Made by a program: the position numbers and the translations under genes. The notes beneath the pieces were generated by a model. That model saw only the letters and a program-made list of their open reading frames with translations, was not told the origin of the DNA and did not search any database. 64,000 nucleotides of DNA from positions 1,240,001 to 1,304,000 of the forward strand of contig OY970394.1 in the NCBI GenBank assembly GCA_963720475.1. Direction: 5' to 3'. The DNA comes from G963720475 sp963720475. GTDB taxonomy: Bacteria > Actinomycetota > Thermoleophilia > Solirubrobacterales > Thermoleophilaceae. This document shows, piece after piece, positions 15,968-24,022 of the stretch (position 1 is its first letter; each line of letters opens with the position of its first letter).

Positions 15968-16786
15968 ATGCGCTTCGTCACCTACGACGCCGGCGACGGC
16001 CCGCGCGCCGGCATCCTCGACGGCGAGCAGGTGATCCCATCCGACCGCGGCCAGACCGTCGACGACCTGATCGCCGCGGGCGCGCTCGACGCCGGCGACG
16101 GCGATGTGGCCGACGCCGTCCCGCTCGCCGAGCTCCGCCTGCTCGCGCCGGTGCAGCGGCCGCCGAAGCTGATCTGCATCGGGCTCAACTACCTCTCGCA
16201 CGCCGAGGAGGCCGGGCTCGACCCGCCCGAGGTGCCGACGTTCTTCGCCAAGTTCGCCAACGCGCTCGCCGCGCCGGGAGAAACGGTGCCGCTGCCGGCC
16301 TACAGTGACAAGGTCGACTACGAGGCCGAGGTCGCGTTCGTGATCGGCCGCCGCTGCAAGGACGTCGCCGAGGCGGATGCCCTCGGCGTGATCGCCGGCT
16401 ACACCCTCCTGAACGACCTCTCGGCGCGCGACTACCAGTTCAAGACGATGCAGTGGATGCCCGGCAAGGTGTTCGACGGCTCGGCCCCGTGCGGTCCCTC
16501 GCTCGTGACGCCGGACGAGGCAGGCCCGCCCGATGGGATCGAGCTCGCGCTGGACCTCAACGGCGAGCGCCTGCAGGAGTCCTCGACGGCCGACCTGATC
16601 CACTCGATCCCCGCGCTCGTTGCCTTCCTGTCGAAGCTGATGACGCTCGAGGCGGGCGACATCGTCTCGACGGGAACACCTTCCGGCGTCGGCTCCACGC
16701 GCGATCCGCACATCTGGCTGAAGCCGGGCGACGAGGTCGTCGTCTCATCGCCGCAGCTCGGGCGGCTCACAACGCGGATCGCCTAG
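15968..16786 (+). CDS. Fumarylacetoacetate hydrolase family protein
   Basis: 272 residues. A short N-terminal domain is followed by the FAH catalytic fold: KLICIGLNYLSHAEEAG, the metal ligands Glu119 and Glu121 in DKVDYEAEVAFVIG and Asp150 in LLNDLSARDYQ, then GKVFDGSAPCGPSLV and the C-terminal VSTGTPSGVG. Members hydrolyse acylpyruvates or 2-hydroxyhepta-2,4-diene-1,7-dioate, or decarboxylate oxaloacetate; the substrate cannot be fixed from sequence. ATG start 22 bases from the divergent ppx start. Its TAG stop shares CTAG with the convergent PIN gene. Confidence 0.9.
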   Translation: MRFVTYDAGDGPRAGILDGEQVIPSDRGQTVDDLIAAGALDAGDGDVADAVPLAELRLLAPVQRPPKLICIGLNYLSHAEEAGLDPPEVPTFFAKFANALAAPGETVPLPAYSDKVDYEAEVAFVIGRRCKDVAEADALGVIAGYTLLNDLSARDYQFKTMQWMPGKVFDGSAPCGPSLVTPDEAGPPDGIELALDLNGERLQESSTADLIHSIPALVAFLSKLMTLEAGDIVSTGTPSGVGSTRDPHIWLKPGDEVVVSSPQLGRLTTRIA

Positions 16787-17133
16787 CTTGGCTCGCGAAG
16801 CCGCAGTCCGGGGACGCGCTCGAAGTCGCGCGCGTTACGCGTCATGAGCACCAAGCGGTGCCCGATCGCAGTCGCGGCTATCAACGCGTCCGGCAGTCCG
16901 ATCGACAAGTCGCGTCGGATCCGCCCCCCGAGCTCGGCGACTTCGCGGTCGACGGGCAGCTCGCCGAACGGCGCGAGCAACGTGCGCACCACGTCTTCGT
17001 TGGTGTTCCGCCCGGCGAAGAGCTCCGCCCGCGTGACCGCGGAGTAGCTCAGGTGATCGCGCCCCGGCTCGAGTTCACGCTGTCCGCGCAGATGGTCGAT
17101 GAAGACGTCCGTATCGACCAGCACCTCAGCCAT
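16783..17133 (-). CDS. vapC: PIN-domain ribonuclease toxin (VapC-like)
   Basis: 116 residues with the PIN acidic residues: Asp7 and Asp9 in EVLVDTDVFIDHLRG, Glu in TRAELFAGR, Asp in LPDALIAATA and the C-terminal LMTRNARDFERVPGL. VapC toxins are Mg-dependent RNases, usually acting on tRNA or rRNA. The start overlaps the end of the antitoxin gene by eight bases, the usual VapBC order. The stop overlaps that of the convergent FAH gene. The pair sits between housekeeping genes without visible mobility genes. Confidence 0.85.
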   Translation of the reverse strand: MAEVLVDTDVFIDHLRGQRELEPGRDHLSYSAVTRAELFAGRNTNEDVVRTLLAPFGELPVDREVAELGGRIRRDLSIGLPDALIAATAIGHRLVLMTRNARDFERVPGLRLREPS

Positions 17134-17353
17134 ACCCGCGCTCCCACTCCGTCCTAGGTGGTGCCTCGATGTCGGGCAGCGCGCCGCGGGTGGCCGCGAG
17201 GGCGTCGGTCGGCGTCGCACCCTGGTTCTCGAGGTAGGCGTCGACCGCCTCGCGCACGACTTCCGCGAGGCTCTTACCGTCGCGACCGCGGAGCGTGTCG
17301 AGGCCCTTGCGCTGTTCGTGGGTGAGGTAGATTTGGGTACGCCGTGAGGCCAT
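17126..17353 (-). CDS. vapB: Ribbon-helix-helix antitoxin (VapB-like)
   Basis: 75 residues from ATG 17353. The N-terminus RRTQIYLTHEQRKGLDTL with KSLAEVVREAVDAYL is a ribbon-helix-helix DNA-binding domain; the rest (ALPDIEAPPRTEWERGYG) is the extended toxin-binding tail. A longer reading to 17491 exists but runs into the divergent FprA gene and is rejected. The direct repeat at 17353-17372, immediately at the start codon, is a likely autoregulatory operator. Confidence 0.85.
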   Translation of the reverse strand: MASRRTQIYLTHEQRKGLDTLRGRDGKSLAEVVREAVDAYLENQGATPTDALAATRGALPDIEAPPRTEWERGYG

Positions 17354-17372
17354 ATACAGCGCAGTATACAGC
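17353..17372 (-). promoter_or_regulatory. VapBC operator/promoter region
   Basis: The octamer TATACAGC occurs twice on the plus strand (17353-17360 and 17365-17372), offset by 12 bases, and TATAC/GTATA also forms an inverted pair across the gap. Read on the minus strand, TATACT within it is a good -10 box. A start seven bases downstream would fall close to the antitoxin ATG, giving a near-leaderless message. Overlap of promoter and repeat suits repression by an RHH antitoxin. Confidence 0.45.
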
Positions 17373-17444
17373 ACTTCAGGGCGGGCTGGCGCGGGCCGCC
17401 AGTCGTGGGCCGGCCGCAGCGCGCGGCTATCATCCGCCGCCGCT

Positions 17445-18947
17445 TTGGCCACTCCAGGCACAGCCGAGAACCCCCTGCGGGTAGCGATCATCGGCAGCGG
17501 ACCGGCAGGCTTCTACGCCGCCGGCCATCTGCTGAAGAACAAGAACCACCCCGACGCGGTGGTGCAGGTGGACATGCTCGATCGGCTGCCCACGCCGTGG
17601 GGCCTCGTGCGCGCGGGCGTGGCGCCCGACCACCCCAACATCAAGGCGGTCAGCCGCGTCTACGAGAAGACCGCAGCCCACCCCGAGTTCCGCTTCTACG
17701 GCAACGTCGAGTTCGGCACCGACGTCACCCACGACGAGCTCGCCGACCGCTACCACGCGCTGATCTACGCGGTCGGCGCCCAGACCGACCGCCACATGGA
17801 CATTCCCGGCGAGGACCTGCCCGGCAGCTGGGCCGCCACCGAGTTCGTCGCTTGGTACAACGGCCACCCGGACTACCGCGAGCTCGAGTTCGACCTCTCG
17901 CACAAGCGCGCGGTCGTGATCGGCAACGGCAACGTCGCGATGGACGTCGCCCGCATGCTCGCGCTGCCGCGCGCGGAGCACGAGGAGACCGACGTCGCCG
18001 ATCACTCGATCGACCCGATGTCCGACTCGGAGATCGAGGAGATCGTGATCATCGGTCGCCGCGGGCCCGCCCAGGCGGCGTTCACGAACCCCGAGCTGCG
18101 CGAGCTCGGCGAGCTCACCGACGCCGACGTCGTCGTGGATCCCGCCGACATGAAGCTCGACCAGAACAGCATCCGCTCGATCGCCGGCGAGGGCGACCTG
18201 ACGCCGCGCAAGAACGTCGAGATCCTGACCGAGTACTCGCAGCGCGAGCCGAGCGGCAAGCCGAAGAAGGTGATCCTGCGCTTCCTGCTCTCGCCGGTCG
18301 CGATCAGGGGCGACAGCAAGGTCGAAGCGATCGAGCTCGTCCGCAACGAGCTCCAGCACGGTGGCGACGGGCGCCTCAGCGCCCAGCCGACCTCCGACCA
18401 CGAGACGCTCGAGTGCGGAATCGTCTTCCGCTCGATCGGCTACCGCGGCGTCGAGCTACCGGGCGTTCCCTTCGACGAGTGGCGCGGGACGATCCCCAAC
18501 GACGAGGGCCGGGTGATCGACCCGGCGGCGCAGCACCACCTCCCGGGCGAGTACGCCGTCGGCTGGATCAAGCGCGGGCCGAGTGGGGTGATCGGCACGA
18601 ACAAGCGCGATGCGCAGGAGACGGTCGACAACGTCTTCGAGGACATCGAGACCGGTCGTCTTCACGAACCTTCCCAGCCCGACCGCGACGCCACCGAGGA
18701 ATGGCTCGCGGAGCGCAAGCCCGACCTCGTCACCTACGCCGGCTGGGAGGCGATTGATTCCGTAGAGAAGAGCGCCGGCGAGCCGCAGGGCCGCCCGCGC
18801 GTGAAGCTGTGCACGTTCGAGGAGCTGCTCGACGCCGCGAAGACCGCTACGCCGGCGTCCTCGACGGCCTCGCCGTCGAGGGCCGCGAGCGCGCGCTCGG
18901 GTGAGGCTGCGATGCAGGTGAAGATCGGCGTCTCGGACTCGGTGTAA
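17445..18947 (+). CDS. fprA: Ferredoxin--NADP+ reductase, FprA / adrenodoxin-reductase type
   Basis: 500 residues. The FAD Rossmann motif is VAIIGSGPAGFYAAG (13-27); GLVRAGVAPDHPNIK is an FprA signature; the NADP-binding motif is VVIGNGNVAMDVAR, followed by IIGRRGPAQAAFTNPELREL. The conserved C-terminal WIKRGPSGVIGTNKRDA is also present. It transfers electrons between NADPH and ferredoxin. TTG start at 17445. The natural end is probably near FEELLDAAKTA; a further tail of about 30 low-complexity residues (Ser/Ala-rich) runs antisense to hemQ, so the last part of the frame is doubtful. Confidence 0.88.
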   Translation: MATPGTAENPLRVAIIGSGPAGFYAAGHLLKNKNHPDAVVQVDMLDRLPTPWGLVRAGVAPDHPNIKAVSRVYEKTAAHPEFRFYGNVEFGTDVTHDELADRYHALIYAVGAQTDRHMDIPGEDLPGSWAATEFVAWYNGHPDYRELEFDLSHKRAVVIGNGNVAMDVARMLALPRAEHEETDVADHSIDPMSDSEIEEIVIIGRRGPAQAAFTNPELRELGELTDADVVVDPADMKLDQNSIRSIAGEGDLTPRKNVEILTEYSQREPSGKPKKVILRFLLSPVAIRGDSKVEAIELVRNELQHGGDGRLSAQPTSDHETLECGIVFRSIGYRGVELPGVPFDEWRGTIPNDEGRVIDPAAQHHLPGEYAVGWIKRGPSGVIGTNKRDAQETVDNVFEDIETGRLHEPSQPDRDATEEWLAERKPDLVTYAGWEAIDSVEKSAGEPQGRPRVKLCTFEELLDAAKTATPASSTASPSRAASARSGEAAMQVKIGVSDSV

Positions 18948-19552
18948 GCGCTCGACTCGGTCGCGCGCAGCTCGTGGACCAAGTCGAGGAACTCGCCCGG
19001 CTCGTCGGCGTCGAATGAGACGACGAACTCTTGGTCGTCGAGCCCGTACGAATACGCCGTGTTGATGTCGATGCCGGTGTAGCGCTTGCCGACCTCGATG
19101 TGGCCCTTCATGATCCGCATCCGTTCCTCGGGCGCGAGCAGGTACCACTCGCGCTTCTTCCACATCGGATAGACGATCAGGTAGCGGCTGTCGGCTCCGG
19201 GGCGCGGCGCGAGCGGCGTCTCCTCCTGCGAGTAGGCCGACTCCTTCGTCATCGCGAGGTAGGAGTGCGAGATGTCGGCATGGCGCATCAGCCCGGTCTG
19301 GTTGAGCAGCACGTGGAACTCGTGGATCGGGTCGAGCGACGGGCTGACGGTGCGGACCATCAGATCGGTGTCGCCGCGGGTCCCGACGAGCGAGTAGGTG
19401 CGTAGGAAGTGCTCGGCCGCGAAGTCCGCGCACGCGGCGGCGAACTCGCGCTTGTGCTCGGCGCGCTCGCCGGCCGGGAGCGCGCGCCAGGCGGGCTCCA
19501 CCTTCACGAACGTGAACTTGACGAAGTGGCGCTCGGTCGGGGAGTCGGCCAT
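18734..19552 (-). CDS. hemQ: Coproheme decarboxylase (HemQ, chlorite-dismutase family)
   Basis: 272 residues from ATG 19552 (MADSPTERHFVKFTF). The family core is clear: the YPMWKKREWYLL segment with Tyr128 at the position of the catalytic tyrosine, His151 in KGHIEVGKRY as proximal heme ligand, YSYGLDDQEFVVSF, and the terminal ETPIFTC. HemQ finishes heme in the Gram-positive coproporphyrin pathway by oxidative decarboxylation of coproheme using peroxide. About 45 residues after the expected end (Ser-rich, SSSSSNVHS) run antisense to fprA. An indel may have removed its stop; a TAG in another frame lies at 18847-18849. Confidence 0.9.
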   Translation of the reverse strand: MADSPTERHFVKFTFVKVEPAWRALPAGERAEHKREFAAACADFAAEHFLRTYSLVGTRGDTDLMVRTVSPSLDPIHEFHVLLNQTGLMRHADISHSYLAMTKESAYSQEETPLAPRPGADSRYLIVYPMWKKREWYLLAPEERMRIMKGHIEVGKRYTGIDINTAYSYGLDDQEFVVSFDADEPGEFLDLVHELRATESSAYTESETPIFTCIAASPERALAALDGEAVEDAGVAVFAASSSSSNVHSFTRGRPCGSPALFSTESIASQPA

Positions 19553-19571
19553 CGTCCATAGAGTCTCGCGC

Positions 19572-21527
19572 ATGAGGTGGAAGGCCGCGCTCGCGGCTGC
19601 ACTGCTGGTGTTGATCGCAGCGCTCGGGGTCGCGGCGCAGCCTGCGGGCGCAAAGCCGCGGGTGATGATCGCGCTCGTCCCGCAGGAGCCGCTGCCGAAG
19701 TTCCCGCTGCTGTTCGACTTCGAGGACCGCGGCTTCGCCGTCGGGCTGACGAGCCCGACCCTCGGCGGCTACTCCAAGCGCCAGATGCTGCTCGACATCG
19801 GCCAGGGAGCGCGGATCTCCACGCGCGTCTACGACCCGCGCGCGATCCCCGACACCCAGCTCGTCGAGGAGCCGCCTGGTGGCCGGATGACGAGCTGGCA
19901 CGAGATCGTGAAGCGGGCCGAGGACGCGCCGGGCCAGGTCGAGCCGGGCCTGTTGGCGACGACGATCGGCGAGCACGGCGGCCGCAGCGCGTACGCGGGC
20001 ATCCTCGGGTTCGAGCAGCTCGACGCGATCGCGGCTGCGGACCGACAGGGCCGCATCGACCTCGTTTCCGTCGGCACGCAGGGCACGCTCGTGGATCGCG
20101 CGCTGGAGCTCTGGGAGCAGGCCGACTTCGTCGTCGCGCGCCTGCCCGCCGACGAGCTCGGCATCGAGGCGCTCGAGGAGCTCATCGCGGCGCGGCGGCC
20201 CGACGACATGATCTACGCGCTGCGCGCCCCGCCGCCCGGCGGGTTGAAGCTGATCCCGACCGGGATCCTCGCGCGCGACTTCGAGGGCGTGCTCTATTCG
20301 CCGACGAGCCGCCGCGACGGGCTCGTCACCGGCACCGACGTCGCGCCGACGCTGCTCGACCACCTCGGCATCGACGTGCCCGACGAGATGCAGGGGCGGA
20401 TCCTCGAGAGCCGCTCCGACGGCAAGGCGCGCGACGTGCTCAACCTCGGCGCGCGGCTGAACGTGGTTTCGAGCCGCCGCGATCCCGTGCTGCAGTGGAT
20501 GCTCGTCTTCTGGGTGATCGGCCTCGCGATCTGCGTGCGGCTGCGCGACCGCGACGGCGCGCGCTTCGCGGTCCGCACCGGAGCGCTAACCCTCCTGTGG
20601 CTGCCGCCCTTCACGCTGCTGACAGCCGCGATCTTCCCTGGCCCCGACGCCGAGGTCCTGATCCTCACCCTCGGGCCGCTCGTAGCCGGCGCGCTCACGG
20701 ATCGCTTATGCCGCTGGCCGTGGGCGCTCGCGGTCCCGGTCGCGGTCTTCACCGCCGTCCTCACGGTTGACCTCGCGAGCGGCTCGCCGCTGCTCGGGCT
20801 CTCGCTCGTCGGCTCCAACCCGCGCTTCGGCGCGCGCTTCTTCGGCGCCGGCAACGAGCTCGAGGCCGTGCTCGCGCTCAGTTGGATGATCGGCCTCGGC
20901 GCCGCGCTGACGCTGGCGCCGCCGCGGTGGGCGCCGCGGTTGTTCGCCCTCGCGACGCTCGCGGGCTGTGTCGTCATCGGCGCTGGAAAGCTCGGCGCCG
21001 ACGTCGGCGGAGTGATCACGCTCGGCGCCGGCGGCGCCGTCGCGACGGTCGCCGCGATGGCAGGCCGCCCCAGCCGGCGGACGATCGTGATCGCGGTGCT
21101 CGCGCCGGTGGCGGCGGTGGTGGGGCTGATCGCGATCGACCTCGTCACCGGCGGCGGCGCGCACCTGACGCGCTCGGTGGTCGAGGCGAACCCCCCGAGC
21201 GAGATCCTCGAGACGATCTGGCGCCGCTTCCGGATCTCGATCTCCGGCCTGACCACCGGCACGGCGCCGATCAGCGTCGGGCTGTCGATCGTGCTGCTCG
21301 TGGTCGGCTACCTCAGGCGCGACGACCTGCTGAAGCCGCTCGACGAATGGGATCCGGAGCGCGGCCGGGCGCTCCGCGCGGGCTTGCTCGGCGCCTTCTG
21401 GGCGACCGTCGTCGGCGCGCTCGCGAACGACTCGGGGCCGGTGATCGTGCTGATCGGAACGATCGGCTTGCTGTTGGCAGTGGGGTATGTGCGCTGCGGA
21501 CGTGAAAATCGCGTGTCCAGGCCGTAA
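19572..21527 (+). CDS. Polytopic membrane protein with alkaline-phosphatase-superfamily-like extracytoplasmic domain
   Basis: 651 residues from ATG 19572. A cleavable or anchoring signal (AALAAALLVLIAALGVAAQ) leads into a domain of about 290 residues ending with GTDVAPTLLDHLGIDVPDEM, a motif shared by sulfatase/phosphatase-fold enzymes; the metal residues of active enzymes were not recognised. Then come about 11 transmembrane helices, with the polar motif NPRFGARFFGAGNELEAVLA between them. A degenerate phosphoesterase fused to a transporter-like unit is my reading. The stop overlaps a possible GT start (TAATG), and the neighbours suggest cell-envelope glycan or lipid work. Divergent from hemQ. 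Confidence 0.7.
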   Translation: MRWKAALAAALLVLIAALGVAAQPAGAKPRVMIALVPQEPLPKFPLLFDFEDRGFAVGLTSPTLGGYSKRQMLLDIGQGARISTRVYDPRAIPDTQLVEEPPGGRMTSWHEIVKRAEDAPGQVEPGLLATTIGEHGGRSAYAGILGFEQLDAIAAADRQGRIDLVSVGTQGTLVDRALELWEQADFVVARLPADELGIEALEELIAARRPDDMIYALRAPPPGGLKLIPTGILARDFEGVLYSPTSRRDGLVTGTDVAPTLLDHLGIDVPDEMQGRILESRSDGKARDVLNLGARLNVVSSRRDPVLQWMLVFWVIGLAICVRLRDRDGARFAVRTGALTLLWLPPFTLLTAAIFPGPDAEVLILTLGPLVAGALTDRLCRWPWALAVPVAVFTAVLTVDLASGSPLLGLSLVGSNPRFGARFFGAGNELEAVLALSWMIGLGAALTLAPPRWAPRLFALATLAGCVVIGAGKLGADVGGVITLGAGGAVATVAAMAGRPSRRTIVIAVLAPVAAVVGLIAIDLVTGGGAHLTRSVVEANPPSEILETIWRRFRISISGLTTGTAPISVGLSIVLLVVGYLRRDDLLKPLDEWDPERGRALRAGLLGAFWATVVGALANDSGPVIVLIGTIGLLLAVGYVRCGRENRVSRP

Positions 21528-21559
21528 TGCATGGCGGCGTTCCGGGTACCATTTCCCCA

Positions 21560-22700
21560 GTGCGTTTAGCGCTCGTTTCCCCCTACTCGTATACATATCC
21601 GGGCGGGGTCGGTGTCCACGTCGAGGCGCTTGCGGAGCAGTTCATCCGCGGCGGCCACGACGTGCGTCTGCTGGCTCCCTACGACCCGGATGATCGCCAT
21701 GCCCGGATCACGCACCGCGGCGTGCGGCCACAGGTCCGCGAAGCGCCCGACTACCTGATCCCGCTCGGACGGACGGTCGGGCTGCCGATGAACGGCGCGA
21801 TGTCGAACGTCGCCATCACGCCGAGCGCGATCGCGACCGTCTCGCGCGAGTTGCGCCACGGCGACTTCGACGTCGTCCACGTCCACGAGCCGAACGCGGC
21901 GATGATGAGCTGGTGCGCTGTCGAGTCGGCACGCGCGCCGCTCGTCGGGACGTTCCACACCTACTCCACGAGCCGCCTCGCCGGGCATCTAACGGCGAAC
22001 GTGGTCGGCGCCCGCCGCCTCTACAACAAGCTGAGCGTGCGGATTGCGGTCTCGGAGGCTGCACGCTGGACTGCCGAGCGCTTCTACGGCGGCCGCTACC
22101 GCGTGATCCCCAATGGCGTCGACCTCGCCGCGCACGGCGGGTCCGCCAATGGCGCGTCTGCACGACGCCCGGCGAGCTGAACCTGCTGTTCGTCGGCCGC
22201 GCCGAGGAGCGCAAGGGCCTGCCGGTCCTGCTGCGCGCCTTCGAAGCACTCCACGCGACGGGCGTGCGCGCCCGGCTGACCGTCGCCGGCGCCAAGCCCG
22301 AGGAGGTCGAGCCGTACCTGCTCGATCCCGCCGGCGTCGACATCGTCGGGCCCGTGGCCGAGGACGAGAAGTGGCGCCTGCTCTCCGAGGCCGACGTGCT
22401 GTGCGCGCCCTCGCTCGGCGGCGAGAGCTTCGGCATGGTGCTTGACGGAGGCGTTCGCGGCGGGAACGCCCGTCGTCGCTCCGAGATCGCCGGCTACCGC
22501 GACGTCGCCCGCGACGGGGTGGACAGCGTGCTCGTCCCGGCGGGCAACCCGGCCGACCTCGGCGAGGCGCTCCACTCGCTCGCCGTCGAGCCCGACGCGC
22601 CGCGAGCGGCATGGCGCCGCCGCGCGCCAGCGCGCCGAGCGCTTCGCCTGGCCGCGCGTCGCCCGCGAGGTGATGTCCGCCTACGAGGAGGCGCGTCCGT
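21560..22700 (+). pseudogene. GT4 family glycosyltransferase, interrupted by several frameshifts
   Basis: From GTG 21560 the reading VRLALVSPYSYTYPGGVGVH, HVHEPNAAMMSW, GTFHTYST and RYRVIPNGVDL is a typical GT-B N-domain. The frame then shifts at about 22130-22170 (one base lost), continuing as NLLFVGRAEERKGLPVLLRA and ESFGMVL; shifts at 22442 (extra T) into TEAFAAGTPVVA, at about 22480 into SEIAGYRDVARDGV, and at about 22607 (extra base) into RQRAERFAWPRVAREVMSAY. All pieces fit one PimA-like NDP-sugar transferase with the E-x7-E motif. No proper stop is found before the flippase start. Conserved segments between shifts suggest assembly indels, not old decay. Confidence 0.7.
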
Positions 22701-23937
22701 GCCGGAGCCCGAGGGCGCGAAGCAGCGGATGCTCGTCCGCGCGGGCCTGCAGCCCGCCGATGGCGGCCCGTCGCTGCCGCCGCGCAAGATCCCCTCGATC
22801 GAGCCCGCGGTCCCGACGCTCGCGCCGCGCCGCAAGGCGCGCACCCTGCGACGTGTTGGCGTCGCCGCGGGCGCCGTCCTCGCGATCGGACTGACCGCGC
22901 TCGCGCTCAACCGCATCGGCTTGCAGCCGCTCGTCGACGCGCTCGTAGCCGCCACACCGATCTGGATCGTCGCCGGCTTCGCCCTGATGTGCGCCTCGAT
23001 GCTCGTTCGCGCCGAGGCGTGGCACGCGGTGCTCAAGGCCGCGCTGCCCGGCACGCGCGTTCGAAGACGCGACACGGCCCGCGCGACGATGATCGGGGTG
23101 CTGATGAGCGCCACGCTGCCGGCGCGCCTCGGCGAGCCCTCGCGCGCCCTGATCATGGCCCGCCGCACGGGCCCCGTGCGCGACCGCCTGCCGGTCGTGC
23201 TCGGCACGCTCGTCTCGCAGACGCTGCTCAACATCGTCGCGCTCGTCGTGCTCGGGAGCGTGATGTTCGCGACCGTCGGCCTCTTCCAGGGCAACGAGGA
23301 CAAGCTCGTGATCGCGACGATCATCCCGATCGCGCTGATCGTCGGCGTGCTGATCGTGCCGGCGCTGCTGCGCTCCGGCAAGCCGTCGCGGTTCGCTCGC
23401 GTCCAGCAGGCGGTAACAGCTGCCCGGCGCGCGATGGTGGAGGTGCGCAGAGGGCTTGACGTCTTCCGCAACCCGAAGCTCGGTGCGTGGGCAGCGTTCA
23501 CGCAGCTCCTCGCCTGGGCGATCCAGTGGCTTGCCTGCTACCTGCTGCTCGTCGCTCTCGGCCTCGACCACGAGGCCGGGCTCGGGGCGGCCGCTGCGGT
23601 GCTGTTTGCCGTCAACGTCACGGCGGTCCTGCCCGCGACGCCGTCGAACGTCGGGGTCTTCCAGGCCGCCTGCGTCGCCGTCCTCTCGGCCTACGGCGTC
23701 GGCCACACGGACGCATTCGCCTACGGCGTCATCCTGCAGGCGGTCGAGATCGCGACCGCCGTTGCGCTCGGCGCTCCCGCGATGCTCGCCGAAGGCATGT
23801 CGTGGAAGGACCTCCGCCTGCGCGCGCTCCACGCGGCGCCGGTCGAGCTGCGCGCTGCCGCCGAGCGCCGGCGCAAGGGCGAGGCCGAGGCACAGGCCTG
23901 CCGCGAAAGAGGCCTAAGCCAGGTAGCCTCGGCCTGA
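22699..23937 (+). CDS. Lysylphosphatidylglycerol-synthase TM-region family flippase-like protein
   Basis: 412 residues from GTG 22699, preceded by GAGGAGG at seven bases. A Pro-rich soluble stretch of about 50 residues precedes seven or eight hydrophobic helices. SATLPARLGEPSRALIMARR and LPATPSNVGVFQAACVAVLS are the conserved signatures of the LPG_synthase_TM (UPF0104) family, integral proteins that move or modify lipid-linked substrates. Association with a GT4 enzyme suggests transport of a glycolipid. A GT-flippase fusion broken by an indel is possible given the linker-like N-terminus and missing GT stop. C-terminus Ala/Arg/Glu-rich. Confidence 0.8.
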   Translation: MPEPEGAKQRMLVRAGLQPADGGPSLPPRKIPSIEPAVPTLAPRRKARTLRRVGVAAGAVLAIGLTALALNRIGLQPLVDALVAATPIWIVAGFALMCASMLVRAEAWHAVLKAALPGTRVRRRDTARATMIGVLMSATLPARLGEPSRALIMARRTGPVRDRLPVVLGTLVSQTLLNIVALVVLGSVMFATVGLFQGNEDKLVIATIIPIALIVGVLIVPALLRSGKPSRFARVQQAVTAARRAMVEVRRGLDVFRNPKLGAWAAFTQLLAWAIQWLACYLLLVALGLDHEAGLGAAAAVLFAVNVTAVLPATPSNVGVFQAACVAVLSAYGVGHTDAFAYGVILQAVEIATAVALGAPAMLAEGMSWKDLRLRALHAAPVELRAAAERRRKGEAEAQACRERGLSQVASA

Positions 23938-24022
23938 GCACGAGTCCCCACTAGGGGTTAGGCTTCTTCACGCAGGCTTCATCTGGGCCGCGCCAAGGTC
24001 GCGATCGAGATGGGAGTGGGGA

